Of a stretch of DNA of 64,000 bases, positions 49,501 to 61,943 are shown piece by piece. Under the pieces are notes generated by a model that saw nothing but the letters and a program-made list of their open reading frames with translations, ran no database searches and was not told the origin of the DNA. Each line of letters starts with the position of its first letter. Position 1 is the stretch's first letter. The DNA comes from Cryptomeria japonica (Eukaryota; Streptophyta; Pinopsida; Cupressales; Cupressaceae): NCBI RefSeq assembly GCF_030272615.1, contig NC_081406.1, positions 461,800,072 through 461,864,071 on the forward strand, read 5' to 3'. A program made the translations under genes and the position numbers.

Positions 49501-50576
49501 ATTTCTCTTCCTTTTTCCACTGTGTGTTGATCACACTGATTAGCATAATGCTTTCCTCCGTAGATGAAACATCCACCTCTGGGTCCCATCTTATACTCTG
49601 GCTTATCCTTCCCATTGTTATTTCTATCATTGTACCTATTATTGCCATAATTATTGTTTCCTCTATTGTTGAAGTTCTTATTGAAGTTCTGACCCTTATT
49701 GTCCCCAGTATTGTTCCTCTTCAGGTTCCTGATATGTTGAGTTCCATCATTCTGATTATTGTTCAGAAACTTTCTCTTCTTTAACTCCGAGTTTCTGTTA
49801 TTTCTAGCTTCATATATCTGTATTAACTTTTGTTATTGCATAGTTTCCTTCTCAAATACGGTTGCCATGGTCTCTGGACTATGCATTTCCACTTCTGCTC
49901 CTATTTGCGGTCGCAATCCTAAGATGAACTTGCGGATTCTAAAGTTCTCATTTGTCTGGTATTGTGGCACATACTTTAGCAAGTGTGAGAACTTTTCCCA
50001 GTATTGAGTCATTGTCATGTTTCCTTGAATTAGTTTTTGAAACTCCTTTATCTTACTATTGAAGAAGTGTTGTGGGAGCCACTTGTTTTGAAAAAGTTGA
50101 AGGAAAAGGTTCCAAGTAAGTTCTCCGGGTTGAAAGTTATGTTGTGCTCTCTCATTGTCCCACCAAGTAGCAGCTTCTCTTGAGAGTTGGTAGGCAACCC
50201 ATATAGCTTTAGTCTCATCAGAAAAGTCTCTAAGCAGAAAGTACTTCTCCATCTCTATGATCCATGCCTTTGCACTGTCACCTATGGTTTTCCCGTCAAA
50301 CTTTGGTGGGGTCACTTTCTTAAGGTCCTTGCCTAGTTCTTCTGATATTCTGCCTCAAGGAGGTTCCACTTCCACTCTAGGTAGTCTCACTTCCTCTACT
50401 CTGGGTATTTCATCTAACTCAATCCTAGGATTCCCATTAAGAACCCTTCATATATCTTGTTCCATACTATCCATTCGGGTTCCCTGACAGTTGAGTAGTT
50501 CAAATAACTGTTCCAACCTCTCATTATTTTTGGGTCCACTATTGCTAGGTCCAACTTTGTTCCTTGTTTGCACCAT
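49501..50576 (-). pseudogene. Gypsy 2 gag
   Basis: Starts at ATG 50576 (MVQTRNKVGPSNSGPKNNER) in the same frame as pol. Two TGA stops lie in the N-terminal linker (near 50453 and 50353). The retrotrans_gag core (50315-49833) has AKAWIIEMEKYFLLRDF, AATWWDNERAQH, MTQYWEKFSHLLKYV, RKFILGLRPQIGAEV. An Asn/Arg-rich stretch follows (NRNSELKKRKFLNNNQND), then the knuckle CFIYGGKHYANQC near 49590-49555, where the second Cys has become Tyr. A TAG near 49501 precedes the protease. Confidence 0.88.
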
Positions 50577-50656
50577 GTTGGCCTATTAGGTATCCTGAAA
50601 GTCAACAAGCTAAGTCTTAGCATAGAAGGCTCAAGGACCTAGTTTTTAAACCGTAA

Positions 50657-50668
50657 GCTCTGATACCA
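50657..50668 (-). other. Gypsy 2 primer-binding site
   Basis: Minus strand TGGTATCAGAGC, intact initiator-Met PBS, 3 nt inside the 5' LTR. Confidence 0.9.
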
Positions 50669-50671
50669 AAA

Positions 50672-53197
50672 TATAAGGACCCGCTTGTCCTAACCCTAGT
50701 TAAACCAAACTTAAACTCACTATTTAATTAATTATTAAATTAACCATTATTACACATGCAAAAGCAATAATTATTAACATGCAAGTAATAGATAAGTAAT
50801 TGAACAACCATGCAACTCATAAATAACATGTAGGAATTAAATGTGCATGCAAACAATAACAATCTAAAATTACGTATGAGGTCCAATAGAATGTAAACCA
50901 TAACTAGTTACGATGTTGAGTTACTTGTGCGCATGAGTAGTGTAAATCATATGCATGAAATTATTATGAATTAAATTAACATGCAAAAACTCATAATTAA
51001 ATAATCTACCAGATAATTAAATATGCATGCATGCGTAAATGAAAACTAATCTAAGAAAGTAAATCATGCATGTTAGTGGGTTAGTATGTTAGTAGCCCTT
51101 TTTCTTCTTCTTTTTTATTTGTCAATTACATTGCATGGTGACTTCTTGTCACTTTACATCATGTGACCTTTATAGGTCCTTTTTCATAACCTCTACATGC
51201 GACCATTCTAGTCTTTACAATGAAATAAAATATACATCTTTAATTATTACATAAAATTTTATCTGGAATCTCTTACTTTCTTGTCTCCGGATGTGTCACC
51301 TCCGTTTGAGCTGGATAACCTCCTCTCACAAACTGGATGATGGACATATGACCCAGGCATTTTATCCGCCCAACCAAATGAAGCATAAGCTTCCCAGTGC
51401 TCTTGATAAGCTCCCGTCCCTCACGACGGAGTATCCTAGCAAGCCGGTACCAACTGGTAGTAAAGGAATCTTGTGCAATCATGTAGAACTAACAACCCAT
51501 CTTGGTTGAACTAACTACATGTGTTATGGCAGAGAGAAAAATAAATAGATATATATGATGGCCATCATTACCCTATTGGGGAGGTGAAGATAATCACCCT
51601 TCCTTGGTTAGCCCATAAACAAGCACTTTCGTTCCATAATCATCCCTCATAGACAGAAAAATAATTAACCCTCCGCGGATTAATGTCAAAATAATATTAT
51701 TATATGTTTTCTTTATAGATTTTATAAATTTTCCCTTTATAATATAATTTCCTCAAATCAAAATTAAATTTTAATATTTTCAATCATTCTAAATTAAGAA
51801 TCTCTATTTAAGATAGAATTTACCACTATCAAGACTTTCCAAATACAGTCGTAATGTTTCAGTATTTGCTTACAAACCCAGATCCCAATTTCTCTAAAAT
51901 TATCACAGTAACTAAAAATTTTGAAAACACAAAAACCTAGTAAATTTCCTAAAAACCCAGTTTCTATTTTTTATGACAAATCAAGAAGAAGGTGTTGACA
52001 ACACAACTGACACATCAAACAAACTAGCATTAAATCCACAATACCCAATTTTAAAAGAAAAAGATCAAATAAAGACTCAATAAAATATGTAAAATAAATG
52101 AACTTGGCTGTAAGAAAGAAGAATCGCAGGCGTTTCCCAAATTTTAAACAATCTCTTCAATCTACCTTGTCGACTTCACAGCAATCACACAAATCAAGAA
52201 GCTCAAAAAGAATTGGAATGATCAAATAACAGGTTTATTCCTATATTTATAAACATTGAATTCTCTAAAAATAAAATTTAATTGTTTGCATGATTAAATT
52301 CTTAAAATAAAACTAATTATTAAAATTAGAACTCACAAAATAGTTAATTGATTTTATTAAATTACAATTTGTTAAAGATTTAGTTTTTAAGAAAATAATT
52401 AATTATTAGGCTCTCACATATCATCTATATTTTTAGTACATAAGTTTACTTCAACATTGTATTTTTGCATGCCTTGATCATTTATTTAAATTTATTAATT
52501 AATATTTTAATTAATTTCTTGAATTAATCTCATTATTTATTTTAATTAGTCCTCTAATTTTTGTATTTATAAGATATTTATCTTAAATATCTTTTATATT
52601 TTATAATTTAATTATCAAATAATTTTATTTTTAATTACTCAACTAATTAATTTATTTACTCTCTTTAAAATAATTATTTTATAATTATTTCTAGCTTGAT
52701 TGTAATATAAAATACTTGTATATTTAATAATTTATCCTTATTATTATTTTTATTTTATCAATATATTTTAGACTCCCTAATTTAATTTACTAATTGCTTA
52801 TCTAATTGGGTACTTTGCACAAGGTTCCAATACTTAGGTTGCTACTAGCGAGCTAGAGGATCCCCTCCTCGATCATATGTCCGCCTTTGACGGTTACCCT
52901 GCAACTTATACTTGACAAAAATTCGTCAGATCCCATTACATAAAAATCTAGCAAAATATTAACATCATAAAATTATTATTTATCATCATTAAATAACGAC
53001 ATCATATCAATAAAACATCATTATTAAGTATTATTAATCATAACAGTAAAGTATCATTAAAACATTATCATCATAAAATAACTAACCATCATCATTGTCA
53101 CTAAACCACACAATATCGTCTATCTTTATTAAAAGTTAATCAAAAGGTATCTGACATAATAAATAAATCTAACTAAGGTCTAATTCGAGTCATGACA
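50672..53197 (-). repeat. Gypsy 2 5' LTR (2526 bp)
   Basis: Plus-strand limits TATAAGGACC...GTCATGACA; the terminal TG of the partner LTR is TA here. It is very similar to 43527-46055 throughout, suggesting a relatively recent insertion. Confidence 0.94.
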
Positions 53198-53202
53198 GTT
53201 AA

Positions 53203-53323
53203 ACTGGTTTATGTGAATACTAAAGAACAAATTGCAGATTTTTCCACTAAACCTTTATCTAAGGAATCTTTTGAGTACCTGAGAGATAGATTGGGGGTTT
53301 TTGCCCCTCTGATAGAGACTTGA
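53203..53323 (+). pseudogene. Copia C RNase H, C-terminal end
   Basis: Completes the reading frame cut by Gypsy 2: LVYVNTKEQIADFSTKPLSK, EYLRDRLGVFAPLIET, then TGA 53321-53323. It matches the ends of Copia B (63659) and D (36988). Confidence 0.9.
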
Positions 53324-53732
53324 TTGATGCGGTTTGGCATCAGTCTAGTATGCATTATTAGAAACACTATTCATTCCATCACTGATGTGGGATGCTACTG
53401 TTTAGAGGGAGTAGTCAGCTTTGAGATTCATAGGCTAACATTTTTTCTTTGATATTTCTGTCAGATTTGTGGCATTCATGTCAAAGGGGGAGAGATATTG
53501 ATGTGAAAAAGATAAAGAAAGAAAAAATAAAATCATAGGGGGAGAGATAGCGATGTGAAAAATTAAGTCAAAACTTTGTAGAGATATTATTCATGGGACG
53601 AGAGACATTGATATTCAGATCTATATGCAGGACATTGTTGGTTGTCTTCCATAGGGGGAGACTTGTTTGGAATTTCTTGGTACTTAGATTTTTTTCACAT
53701 CTAGTGTTGCCATCAATGCCAAAGGGGGAGAT
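53324..53732 (+). other. Copia C 3' leader with four polypurine tracts
   Basis: Non-coding. AAAGGGGGAGAGAT (53483-53496), ATAGGGGGAGAGAT (53535-53548), ATAGGGGGAGAC (53651-53662) and AAAGGGGGAGAT (53721-53732). The last abuts the 3' LTR and should prime plus-strand DNA. Reiterated PPTs have been described for Sirevirus-type copia elements. Confidence 0.8.
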
Positions 53733-54586
53733 TGTTGGCCATTTGGTGGAATTGATTATGTGTTGCATTGATGTTTTGTCATTGATGTCAACACTAGCTG
53801 TTTGGATGCTTTACCAACACCCTACTGGTCTTGGTAGGTCGAGTGGTTTCTGGTTAACTTGTCCATCCAACATGATCTGGTTAACTCTGGTATAATCTGG
53901 TGATGGAATTGGCTTATTCATAATGGCTATACTCATATTTGGTCAGTTGGTTTCAGTCTGGTGATTGGATACTATCCTTCTTACACAAAAGATTGGTTTC
54001 TGGTTCTACTTTAAAGTGACTTTGTATGTTTTTTTTTTAAATCTTTGTTATCTAGGTTATGGACTGGTATTAATGTAACATGTGGAGGAATTATTGTTGT
54101 ATTTCTAGGATGTCTTTTGTATTAGTCTAAGGTCAACATGGTTTTTAATGATGTAATTGGTTTATTGTCTGGTAGCTCACCTAATTGTTTATGGTCGAGG
54201 GTTTGTATAAATAAGATGTAAGATCTCATTGTACATCATCATGGTATTTGTAAGAGGTCATGGTCAAGGAATGTAATATGTGAATATTGTAATGTCATTT
54301 AGACAGAGGAGTTGGTCAATCAATGGAGATCTAATTAGATGTGTAAGAGGATTTAGTCTTCTGGTATTGAGCTTGACCAGAACTATACTCAAGCATAGGA
54401 GATGCTCTCTTTTGAAGTTCAACACTTTTTCGGATTGTAGTCTAGATTTGTATGTAGTTAGTGAGACTCCTTTTTGTGATGATAAGTGCATGCTCTAGGA
54501 TGTTGGCCTTCCTGCAAGTGCAAGACCCTTCATTGTAAATTCACATACTTACTATAAAAGTATTATCTAATTGTGGGTAGGCTTCC
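53733..54586 (+). repeat. Copia C 3' LTR, first part
   Basis: TGTTGGCCATTTGG onward matches 31170-32350 to the block GTGGGTAGGCTTCC, where the large-LTR element begins. A deletion lies near 54005-54045 compared with the 5' LTR. Confidence 0.9.
54582..54586. repeat. TSD CTTCC of large-LTR element (second copy 61731-61735)
   Basis: CTTCC precedes TGTAATGCCC and follows GGCTCTGATA. Removal restores GGCTTCCCACTGTGG of the Copia C LTR as at 32150. Confidence 0.9.
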
Positions 54587-57500
54587 TGTAATGCCCCGCC
54601 AGGAACCCCGAAGGGATAAAGCTAAAACACACAATTGGGGTGCAATAATTTTTTTTTTTTTTGAGATAAACACAACATTAAGATACAACAAGATATCAAA
54701 GATTCAGAATTACATAGCAGAAGACATCAACTAACACCTAAAGAGTTTCCCAACGAGATTACTTAAATCACAATTCACTTAACTCACACAATTAATCCAA
54801 TAAGCTGATTATCTTAATAACGAGATAATTCTTAATCAAGATAATTTCTTTCAGAAGATGGAAATATAAATCACAAGAAAAGATTCATCCATTAAGATCT
54901 ATTCGTAATCTTCATTCAAGCTTTTCATTAAAATACAAGCCATACATCTAATATTCTAACGCACTAGAATTTCATCATAACGTATGAGATCTTTTCAAGC
55001 ATACTTAATTTCCTTAACAACAACTGAATATATTCCATTACTCTAAGCTACATTCTTTCATATTCCAATTTATTGCATTTAAAAGATGATTGCATACATG
55101 CATCTACGATAAATCTCATCTAAACCACTTATGCATTCGATCAAATGGCATTCAAGAAAGAACTGCATAAAGCAATTAAAGTTAATTCCATCTTATCCAC
55201 TAATACATTCTAACATAAGCTATTCATACATGATAAAGTTGAATAAGGGAAATATAAGAGAATAACATCACATAACACCATAATGATCTCGGAGTTCACC
55301 CCTAAAGGTCTACATCTCCAGGTCTACTCAACTACAAGAACCCTCTGATAATTAATAAAGTTAGGAATACAAGAGGTTACACCATTTACAATCCTGCCAT
55401 CAAGGCGAAACATAAACAATATACAAATGACCACATCGGTCAATAATACATAAATGATTCCTGAAAAGAAAAGGATCCAGCTGAACATAATCAAAGCTAA
55501 AACAAAGGTCCAGGAGAGCATCCACAAAACTGAGCCATCACCACCCAAGGTCTAACATGAAACCAAGTACTCACAAGGGTAAAGACAATAGGGTGACCCA
55601 CAAAAGTGCTCCTAACAGGACAAAACGACAACACACTAGCGAACATAGGGACAAGTGTCATCACACAACCTGGTATGGTTACCATGGCAGGTCTTCATTG
55701 GCCCCGGCCCCATACACTGCATTACCCTGGCAACCTAATCCGAGCCTCCGGCCCATCCAAGCCTCATGTGGACCCACACATCCTCTCGTGAAGACAAGGA
55801 TGATGGTTTGCCATTTCAGGCCTTCTCACAGCATGTCGGGTCTATGTTAGCACTCGTCCCATGTGTGAGGCAAATTTTATCTTACTTAGAGATTACATCC
55901 TAATCTACTATTAGGTTATCACTTATTAGACTCACTTTCGACGGGTTACCTAGCAACCACTTTGGGCGCGGCCCCCAATCGAAAGCGACTTTCCCATATG
56001 ACACTAGACTATACTCAAACGAACTCAAAAAACCAAGGAATAGACACGGTCAGATGAACGGAGTTCAAGAAGGAGGGGACAACCATCTGGTCAAACACGA
56101 ATCATCATTCGACACCCACACAAAGGATATGACCAAATACGACACTACCACAATACAACAGTCAAACTCATAACCGAGGACTGGAACAGGTACCCAAAAC
56201 AATCCATACGACAGGGTCCCATCAAACAAAGCACGACTTGCCATTACATAAGCAAAAGCGAATACAGAAATTAAACTCGCAAAGGCAATAATCGGAAAAG
56301 ACAATATTTTCTCTTATTGATTTAAGCATAAAAATTGATCCAATTCTTTGATTGATCTAAGTTTTCAAAATGCATTGATGGAAAATCACTGTTACCAGGT
56401 GAGAACACTACCAAAATTTGCAATAGTACCATTGTCTATTTCTCAAACAGAGGAAAAATATAAATTAACCATTCATTTTACTAAATGAGAATATCAGTAA
56501 CTAAACAATTTTTCCAAATGATACTTAATTAAATTTCCAAAAGCACATCGTTTAAATGATCAAAATATCCAACGATAAAATATTTCACTCACTTCTCAAT
56601 TACTCAAATGATATGTTCTTGAATATTATTTAACATAATCAATTAGTAAATATATCATATTTCAACAATTTTCCAATAACATAATATTCTATATTTTTTT
56701 TTTAAAACAATACTTCCTCAATTAGCCAAATACTCAAATTAGCTATTAAGCAAGGTATATATTTATTAATCCAAGATTAATCAAAATATAACCAATTAAT
56801 AATCAATTGCAAAATTAACAATTCTAGAATTTAATTAGAAAAAGTACGTTAATCATAAAATGAAATTGAATATTAATTAACGTATATATTCCATTATACA
56901 ATTAATTAATATCAATTTATCATTAATTATGATTATGCCACATTAATCATAATTAAAAATCTAATTTATACTTAACATGAAATAATATTAATCCACCAGC
57001 TGCGGGCTACGCGGAAAACAAGGGAAAAGGGGGAGGAGGAGGCGGGTTGAGCTCCAAAACCTTCTTCCTCCCAAAACCCCCAAATTTCCTCCAAAATATT
57101 TTTCCAAAATTATATTTTTCTCCAAAAAAAAATTCCCCTCCCCAAAATTTCCAAAAGTCTAGGTTATAAGGAAGAGTTGACCAAAAATTTCATTTTTTGG
57201 AATTAAAATTTTTATTTAAAAATAATTCCCAAAAATTACTATTTTCCAACTATATCAACAAATTGAATTGCTTTTCCCATTTAAAAATTGATTTTCTCAA
57301 TTAATTCAATTTAACCTTTCTAATTTAAAAAGCCAACAGAATACAATTAAATCTATTGCAATTAAATACAAAACTTTCTTTTCGTAGGCATAAACATAAT
57401 ACATTTAATATTTAAATTTAACCATTTAATTGAACTTACTCCCAATTTAAAACGAGCAATCCAATATCAACGATAATCGCATAATGAAATCCTAATTAAT

Positions 57501-58029
57501 CTAGTCCATTAATCTTTAATGCACAAACACATATTTAATCAAATTAAATACTAAGGACTAATTAATCAATTTAACCATACACACCAAGCACGCAAACCAA
57601 GAAAGTTGATCAGACAGACAACTCGCAAACCCAACCAAAAGGGAATACCGACGATGACTGACGATGCTCACTTGAGCACGACTATGGTCAACTAGGGTCT
57701 TATGACCACCTAATCCAACTCTAAGGATTAAAGAGGTACACTCAAAACTGCAAATCCAGGTGAAGACGAACCTCGCACTCATGCGGTGTTGTACCTAAAA
57801 TCTCCTGCAACCAAGAGTCATACATGCATACATATATAACCTTAATGAAAGTGTTAGCCCGATATTAATACCATGAAATAGGAACACTAAACAACTTGCA
57901 TACAACTAGTGCGAAAACCACATCAATAGCTATGCACTAAATCAACACATCTGACTATAATCATTATATTATGATAAACTAACTAATATAAAACTGAGAT
58001 TAAAAATTGATTAGGGCAAGGGTACTACA
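54587..58029 (-). repeat. Single 3' LTR of large-LTR element (3443 bp)
   Basis: TG...CA ends, very long and AT-rich between about 56300 and 57550. The plus strand shows a T-run near 54648-54662. No second copy exists in the window. The frames inside show no conserved motif and I do not treat them as genes. Confidence 0.8.
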
Positions 58030-58040
58030 TTCTTCCCCCC
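58030..58040 (-). other. Polypurine tract of large-LTR element
   Basis: Minus strand GGGGGGAAGAA next to the LTR boundary TGTAGTACCC. Confidence 0.78.
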
Positions 58041-61000
58041 AGGTTCCAACTTACTCCTGGAAGTCGTAAGGCTAGATGGAGAACATGTCATACACATTAG
58101 CCCTGAAACTCATTCCACAAAGATCAAATTGCACATAGAAATCTTTCCATAAACAAATGAAATATTATTGCAAAATCTTTTACAAACGCCATTGTCCATT
58201 GGCAAGATACATCTAAATCCATACATTTCTTATAACATCCTAGAAATTATCGACAATCATAGTAGAGAAACAAGAATTTTCTCCCTTCCATTTCACCAAA
58301 TTAATGCATTACAAAGAGGTAAACAACAATTACCATAATCATCTACCAGATATGACAAGAAAACATGCCATCATGATCAATTTCTTTTACCAATCCATCT
58401 TTATCATAAAATTTTATTGCATAGAACTAGTTTAAAATATCAATTTCTACAACCAAATTAACTTCCAATAAATAAGAGCAACAAAAATAACTCAATTGCT
58501 TGCACTTGTTAGGCATAAGAAAACCTTTCCAATGACTATGTCCCATAACATAGTGGCAAGTTAACACAATTTACTCCATGATACAAATAATAACCATCCA
58601 CATAACTGGAATGCATAACTCAAAAGGCCACATGTGAGCATGTCTAATGCTCGGTCAAAGATAACATGCATGATTAGCATCTCTATGCCTGATCTCAGAA
58701 CAACAATATGATCATAAATATCCAATATCTCACTCAAGGCTTGATGGTGCTAGGCACACCATAGCGGTGCTACCTTCCATACAAGACCTTTGTGAATATC
58801 CCTTGTTGAGCAAGGTGGTTAGCCTCCAAGAGATAGTCACCACACATAGGTAGGTAGTGGATCCTAGCTGCATCACAGCCTCACATAACCCCATCCTCAA
58901 GGTTCCTTACGACCACTTCCTCATACACATTCTACCAAATCTGTATCATACGTCTTTGGAGAGGAATTTCACATTTCAACACAAGACCAGCATACGAAAA
59001 CAATAAGGATAAACCAGTTTAGCCACCAAAGTACAGATGAATGAAGGATAATAAATCATCAATTCCAACGGTAAGGCAAGAAAATAATCCGGAATTGCAA
59101 CACCAAATCAAAAGTGCAAAAGATCACAAGATCATGGCTAAACCTTCAAAGTCAAAGTAAAAATAAATTGCTGGTCCCCAAAGAAATAATAAGAATATCA
59201 CAATTGCACATAACATCACTATGTGACTAACATCTAGCCACCAACGAGGAAGGAAGGAACAACTAACTAGCTATTGCAGTAGCTCATCATGTGGTGCGAC
59301 ATAGTCACACTACCCACATGGCATGGCGGTGTGCACCTCGACATCACCCTGCATCATGTCGTCACACGGCATGGCAATACCCCAAGTGGAGAAGACAAGC
59401 AATGGGCATATCCCGCATGGTAGTGTACCTCGCGGAAACAAGCATGTGCAGGTAACATCTCGCATAGCGACGTATCTAGAAGGATACTCACCGTAAGTTA
59501 GAGGTATACATGACTAGGGTCCACCCATATGCCCACCAACACATACTAACTGGTAGCACATGTGAATAACCCTACCTTTCATGAAGACAAGGCAAAGGAT
59601 CCTCCAAATTATACCATCACTATACACAAGAATCACCATCCAAATGCTCAAATAAAGGAAAGGAATAGGCGGTCACACATAAACCTATAAATAGATTCAT
59701 CTAAAGGGAAACTATTGAGCACACCTTTGATACAGTTTAATAGTACAACTATATCATTCCTCGAAGTAGAGAAGCTAAAGTCGCTTCGCGCCGACATTAC
59801 TCATATGCCAATCCATACTATTCAAGGAACGGTTACTTTGAATACTACCCCTTAACATACTGAGTTACCCACAACCCGAGGTTTGGTACTTAGTAGGGAA
59901 ACAATTAATCAACATCACATAAATAGTATGGTTTCCCATACTCGTAAGCAACATATCCTCCATGGTTGATTACTTCACCAATCCATGGGTACATATAATA
60001 AGCACGGGTTTCTTACAATACACACAATTACACCAGTACTGGTTTAGTCACATTTACAAGGAGTACTTTTCAGTATGCTAACATCTATACAAGGAAGATT
60101 TTAATTATGCTTTCTATATAAATAACTGAATCAAGTTTACTCTACATTTAGGTACTGAAATTATTAACAATTCACAATTATATAAGGAAATAACATCATT
60201 CCTATATCTTTATTAAATTTCACTAAGCATTCGTAACTAAATTACTTAGCTATGCAAATTCTTTTCTAAAGCTTAAGACTTTCATCTTTCACTATGAAGC
60301 CAAAATGCAATAGTACAATTTTCACATGTTTTATAAACATTCTATTTAAATCAATGCATTCTTTAATACCATTTCTAAAAATCTTATGATTAGGCAAAGA
60401 GAAGGGAAAGAGAGTTTGATAATCAAACTATTTCTTACAAAGACACAAGATCAATCAAGGTCACACTACATCATAAAATTTCTCACTATAAGCCTATCAT
60501 TTTAATTACACGGTTTTCATTTTGCTACCGTTTAGAAGGATGACAATCAGCCAAAAAAAACACTTCCAATAATTATGGTTGCAACAGGAGGTTCTAGTTT
60601 TCCAACCACTAGAGATCAAAACAGGCAATCTTTTTGATAATACCAGACCTCTTGAGAACACTCTCTTATACTTAATACAATACAGACACATGTCATAATT
60701 TGCAACCTATTATAGAAATCACATTACGATCAAAAGTAAGCGAGGAGCTATCAACTAAATAATACATCTTAATGCATGTACATCAAACAAGCTTTTCATT
60801 CGCACTTTCTAAACACATTAAGGTAATTACATATACCCAAAAGCAAGTTCAATGGAGCATTTGCTAAAATAACTCTTCAATCAAACTGGTTTAATGAAAC
60901 ACATAAAAGAATCTTTCAGGGAACACATTAATACTCTCTCGAAGCTACAATAACATGCTCCTTTTAATACTTCTTCTACAAACCAAGCAGTTTCACATAA

Positions 61001-61715
61001 TTCAACTATTCGCATATTAATACACCTCACTTAAGATAAAATTTAATTATGTTACTCCTACAAAATACACATGGAGAATACTTTAAAGGCACACATACAA
61101 TTTTCTCCCAATAACCAAAATAAATTTTTAAACCCATAGCCCTTTAATAATCTAAAAAAACATAAGCGTCATAAGGCTCACACAAGGGTTCAAGAAGTCA
61201 CACCCTTTTCTCTCTCACAAACAAGAAAACTCGAATCAAAGATAATTACTCATATCCTAATCATTTTAATTTCCAGAAAGAGAGAGAGGAATGGTGATAA
61301 TCATTTAATTTTCTACAAAATAAGCATTCAATAATTGCTATACTAGTCCTTCAAGTGGACAACACTAAGCTAGATCATAATTTTAAACAAACACAATTCG
61401 CACTTTCAGATTCAAGACAAGTACTGCCAACTGGATTAGTCTATAGAGTACAACACTCAAAAAGGAAGGTACATACGACTCTCTTTCAAAATATGAGTAA
61501 TTGTAGGCCAGGACATCAATAAGCACACAATGCACATATAAACACTCAAACACCAACATTAAGAAGGTGAGAACAAGGTGTGAACACACACGTTACACAC
61601 AAGTTAAGGTTTGCTCAATCACTCATATACAAAAAGGAGGACAAGCATACACATAAGGTCGATACACCTCACACCAATAGAGGGCACACACGACACCAGA
61701 GATCCCAGTGTTTGC
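58041..61715 (-). other. Non-coding interior of large-LTR element
   Basis: About 3.7 kb with no gag, protease, RT or integrase motif and no frame above ~70 codons that looks coding. A more GC-rich block (about 58740-59560) contains repeated short words such as CATGGCA and GTGGTG. This is the pattern of LARD-type elements, which keep conserved non-coding RNA for packaging and depend on another element's proteins (family knowledge; dependence is inference). Confidence 0.7.
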
Positions 61716-61730
61716 AACTTGGCTCTGATA
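61716..61730 (-). other. Terminal, truncated primer-binding site
   Basis: Minus strand TATCAGAGCCAAGTT. It matches the initiator-Met PBS from its fourth base, with one mismatch to the usual plant sequence. It forms the extreme right end of the insertion. Confidence 0.82.
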
Positions 61731-61735
61731 CTTCC

Positions 61736-61943
61736 CACTGTGGTTTTTCCCTTTACCAGGTTTTCCACGTATAAATATTGGTGTTGTGTGGATGGATTTT
61801 ATTCTATGATTATTGTTTATGCTTAATTGGATTAACTATTATTCTGGTACTATGGTTTTGAATTGACAATGTTTTAAGTAATATATGACAACTGATTCAC
61901 CCCCCCCTCTCATTTGTCTTCTGGCTATATGAACTGTCTAATA
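61736..61943 (+). repeat. Copia C 3' LTR, last part
   Basis: Continues from 54586: CACTGTGGTTTTTCCC to GTCTAATA, matching 32156-32350. The terminal CA is TA here. Confidence 0.88.

Larger units (their letters stand above)
43527..53197 (-). mobile_element. Gypsy 2: Ty3/gypsy chromovirus, Tekay/Del-like
   Basis: LTRs 43527-46055 and 50672-53197 (about 2.5 kb each), PPT 46066-46056, PBS 50668-50657, TSD GTTAA. One minus-strand frame of 1,481 codons (50576-46134) carries gag, protease, RT, RNase H, integrase and a chromodomain, and appears broken by stops only. The CX2CX3HX4C knuckle layout and the chromodomain wording suit the Tekay/Del clade (inference). Confidence 0.94.
54587..61730 (-). mobile_element. 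Large-LTR non-coding element (LARD-like) with only one LTR
   Basis: The left part (54587-58029) has LTR ends TGTAATGCCC...GTACTACA and is followed by a PPT (58030-58040), so it is a 3' LTR on the minus strand. The interior (58030-61730) has no recognisable coding sequence. The right end is TATCAGAGCCAAG (minus strand), an iMet PBS lacking its first three bases, directly followed by the TSD. The expected 5' LTR is absent, yet both flanks carry CTTCC. Confidence 0.82.
31170..61943 (+). mobile_element. Copia C, nested in Copia B and itself interrupted three times
   Basis: Pieces: 5' LTR 31170-32350, PBS, gag-to-RT start 32409-35416, RT-RNase H 42487-43526, RNase H end 53203-53323, PPT array, 3' LTR 53733-54586 plus 61736-61943. 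Interrupted by Copia D, Gypsy 2 and the large-LTR element. Removing D (35422-42486) and Gypsy 2 (43527-53202) leaves the adjoining frames matched. No clean TSD is left: CTGGT before it, CCAAC after it. Its last base pair reads TA, not CA. Insertion into B is argued from B's collinear protein on both sides. Confidence 0.82.

Noticed and set aside
55324-57782. Several 60-100 codon frames in the long LTR region
   Set aside because: No conserved motif, found on both strands, and in an LTR; treated as chance frames.
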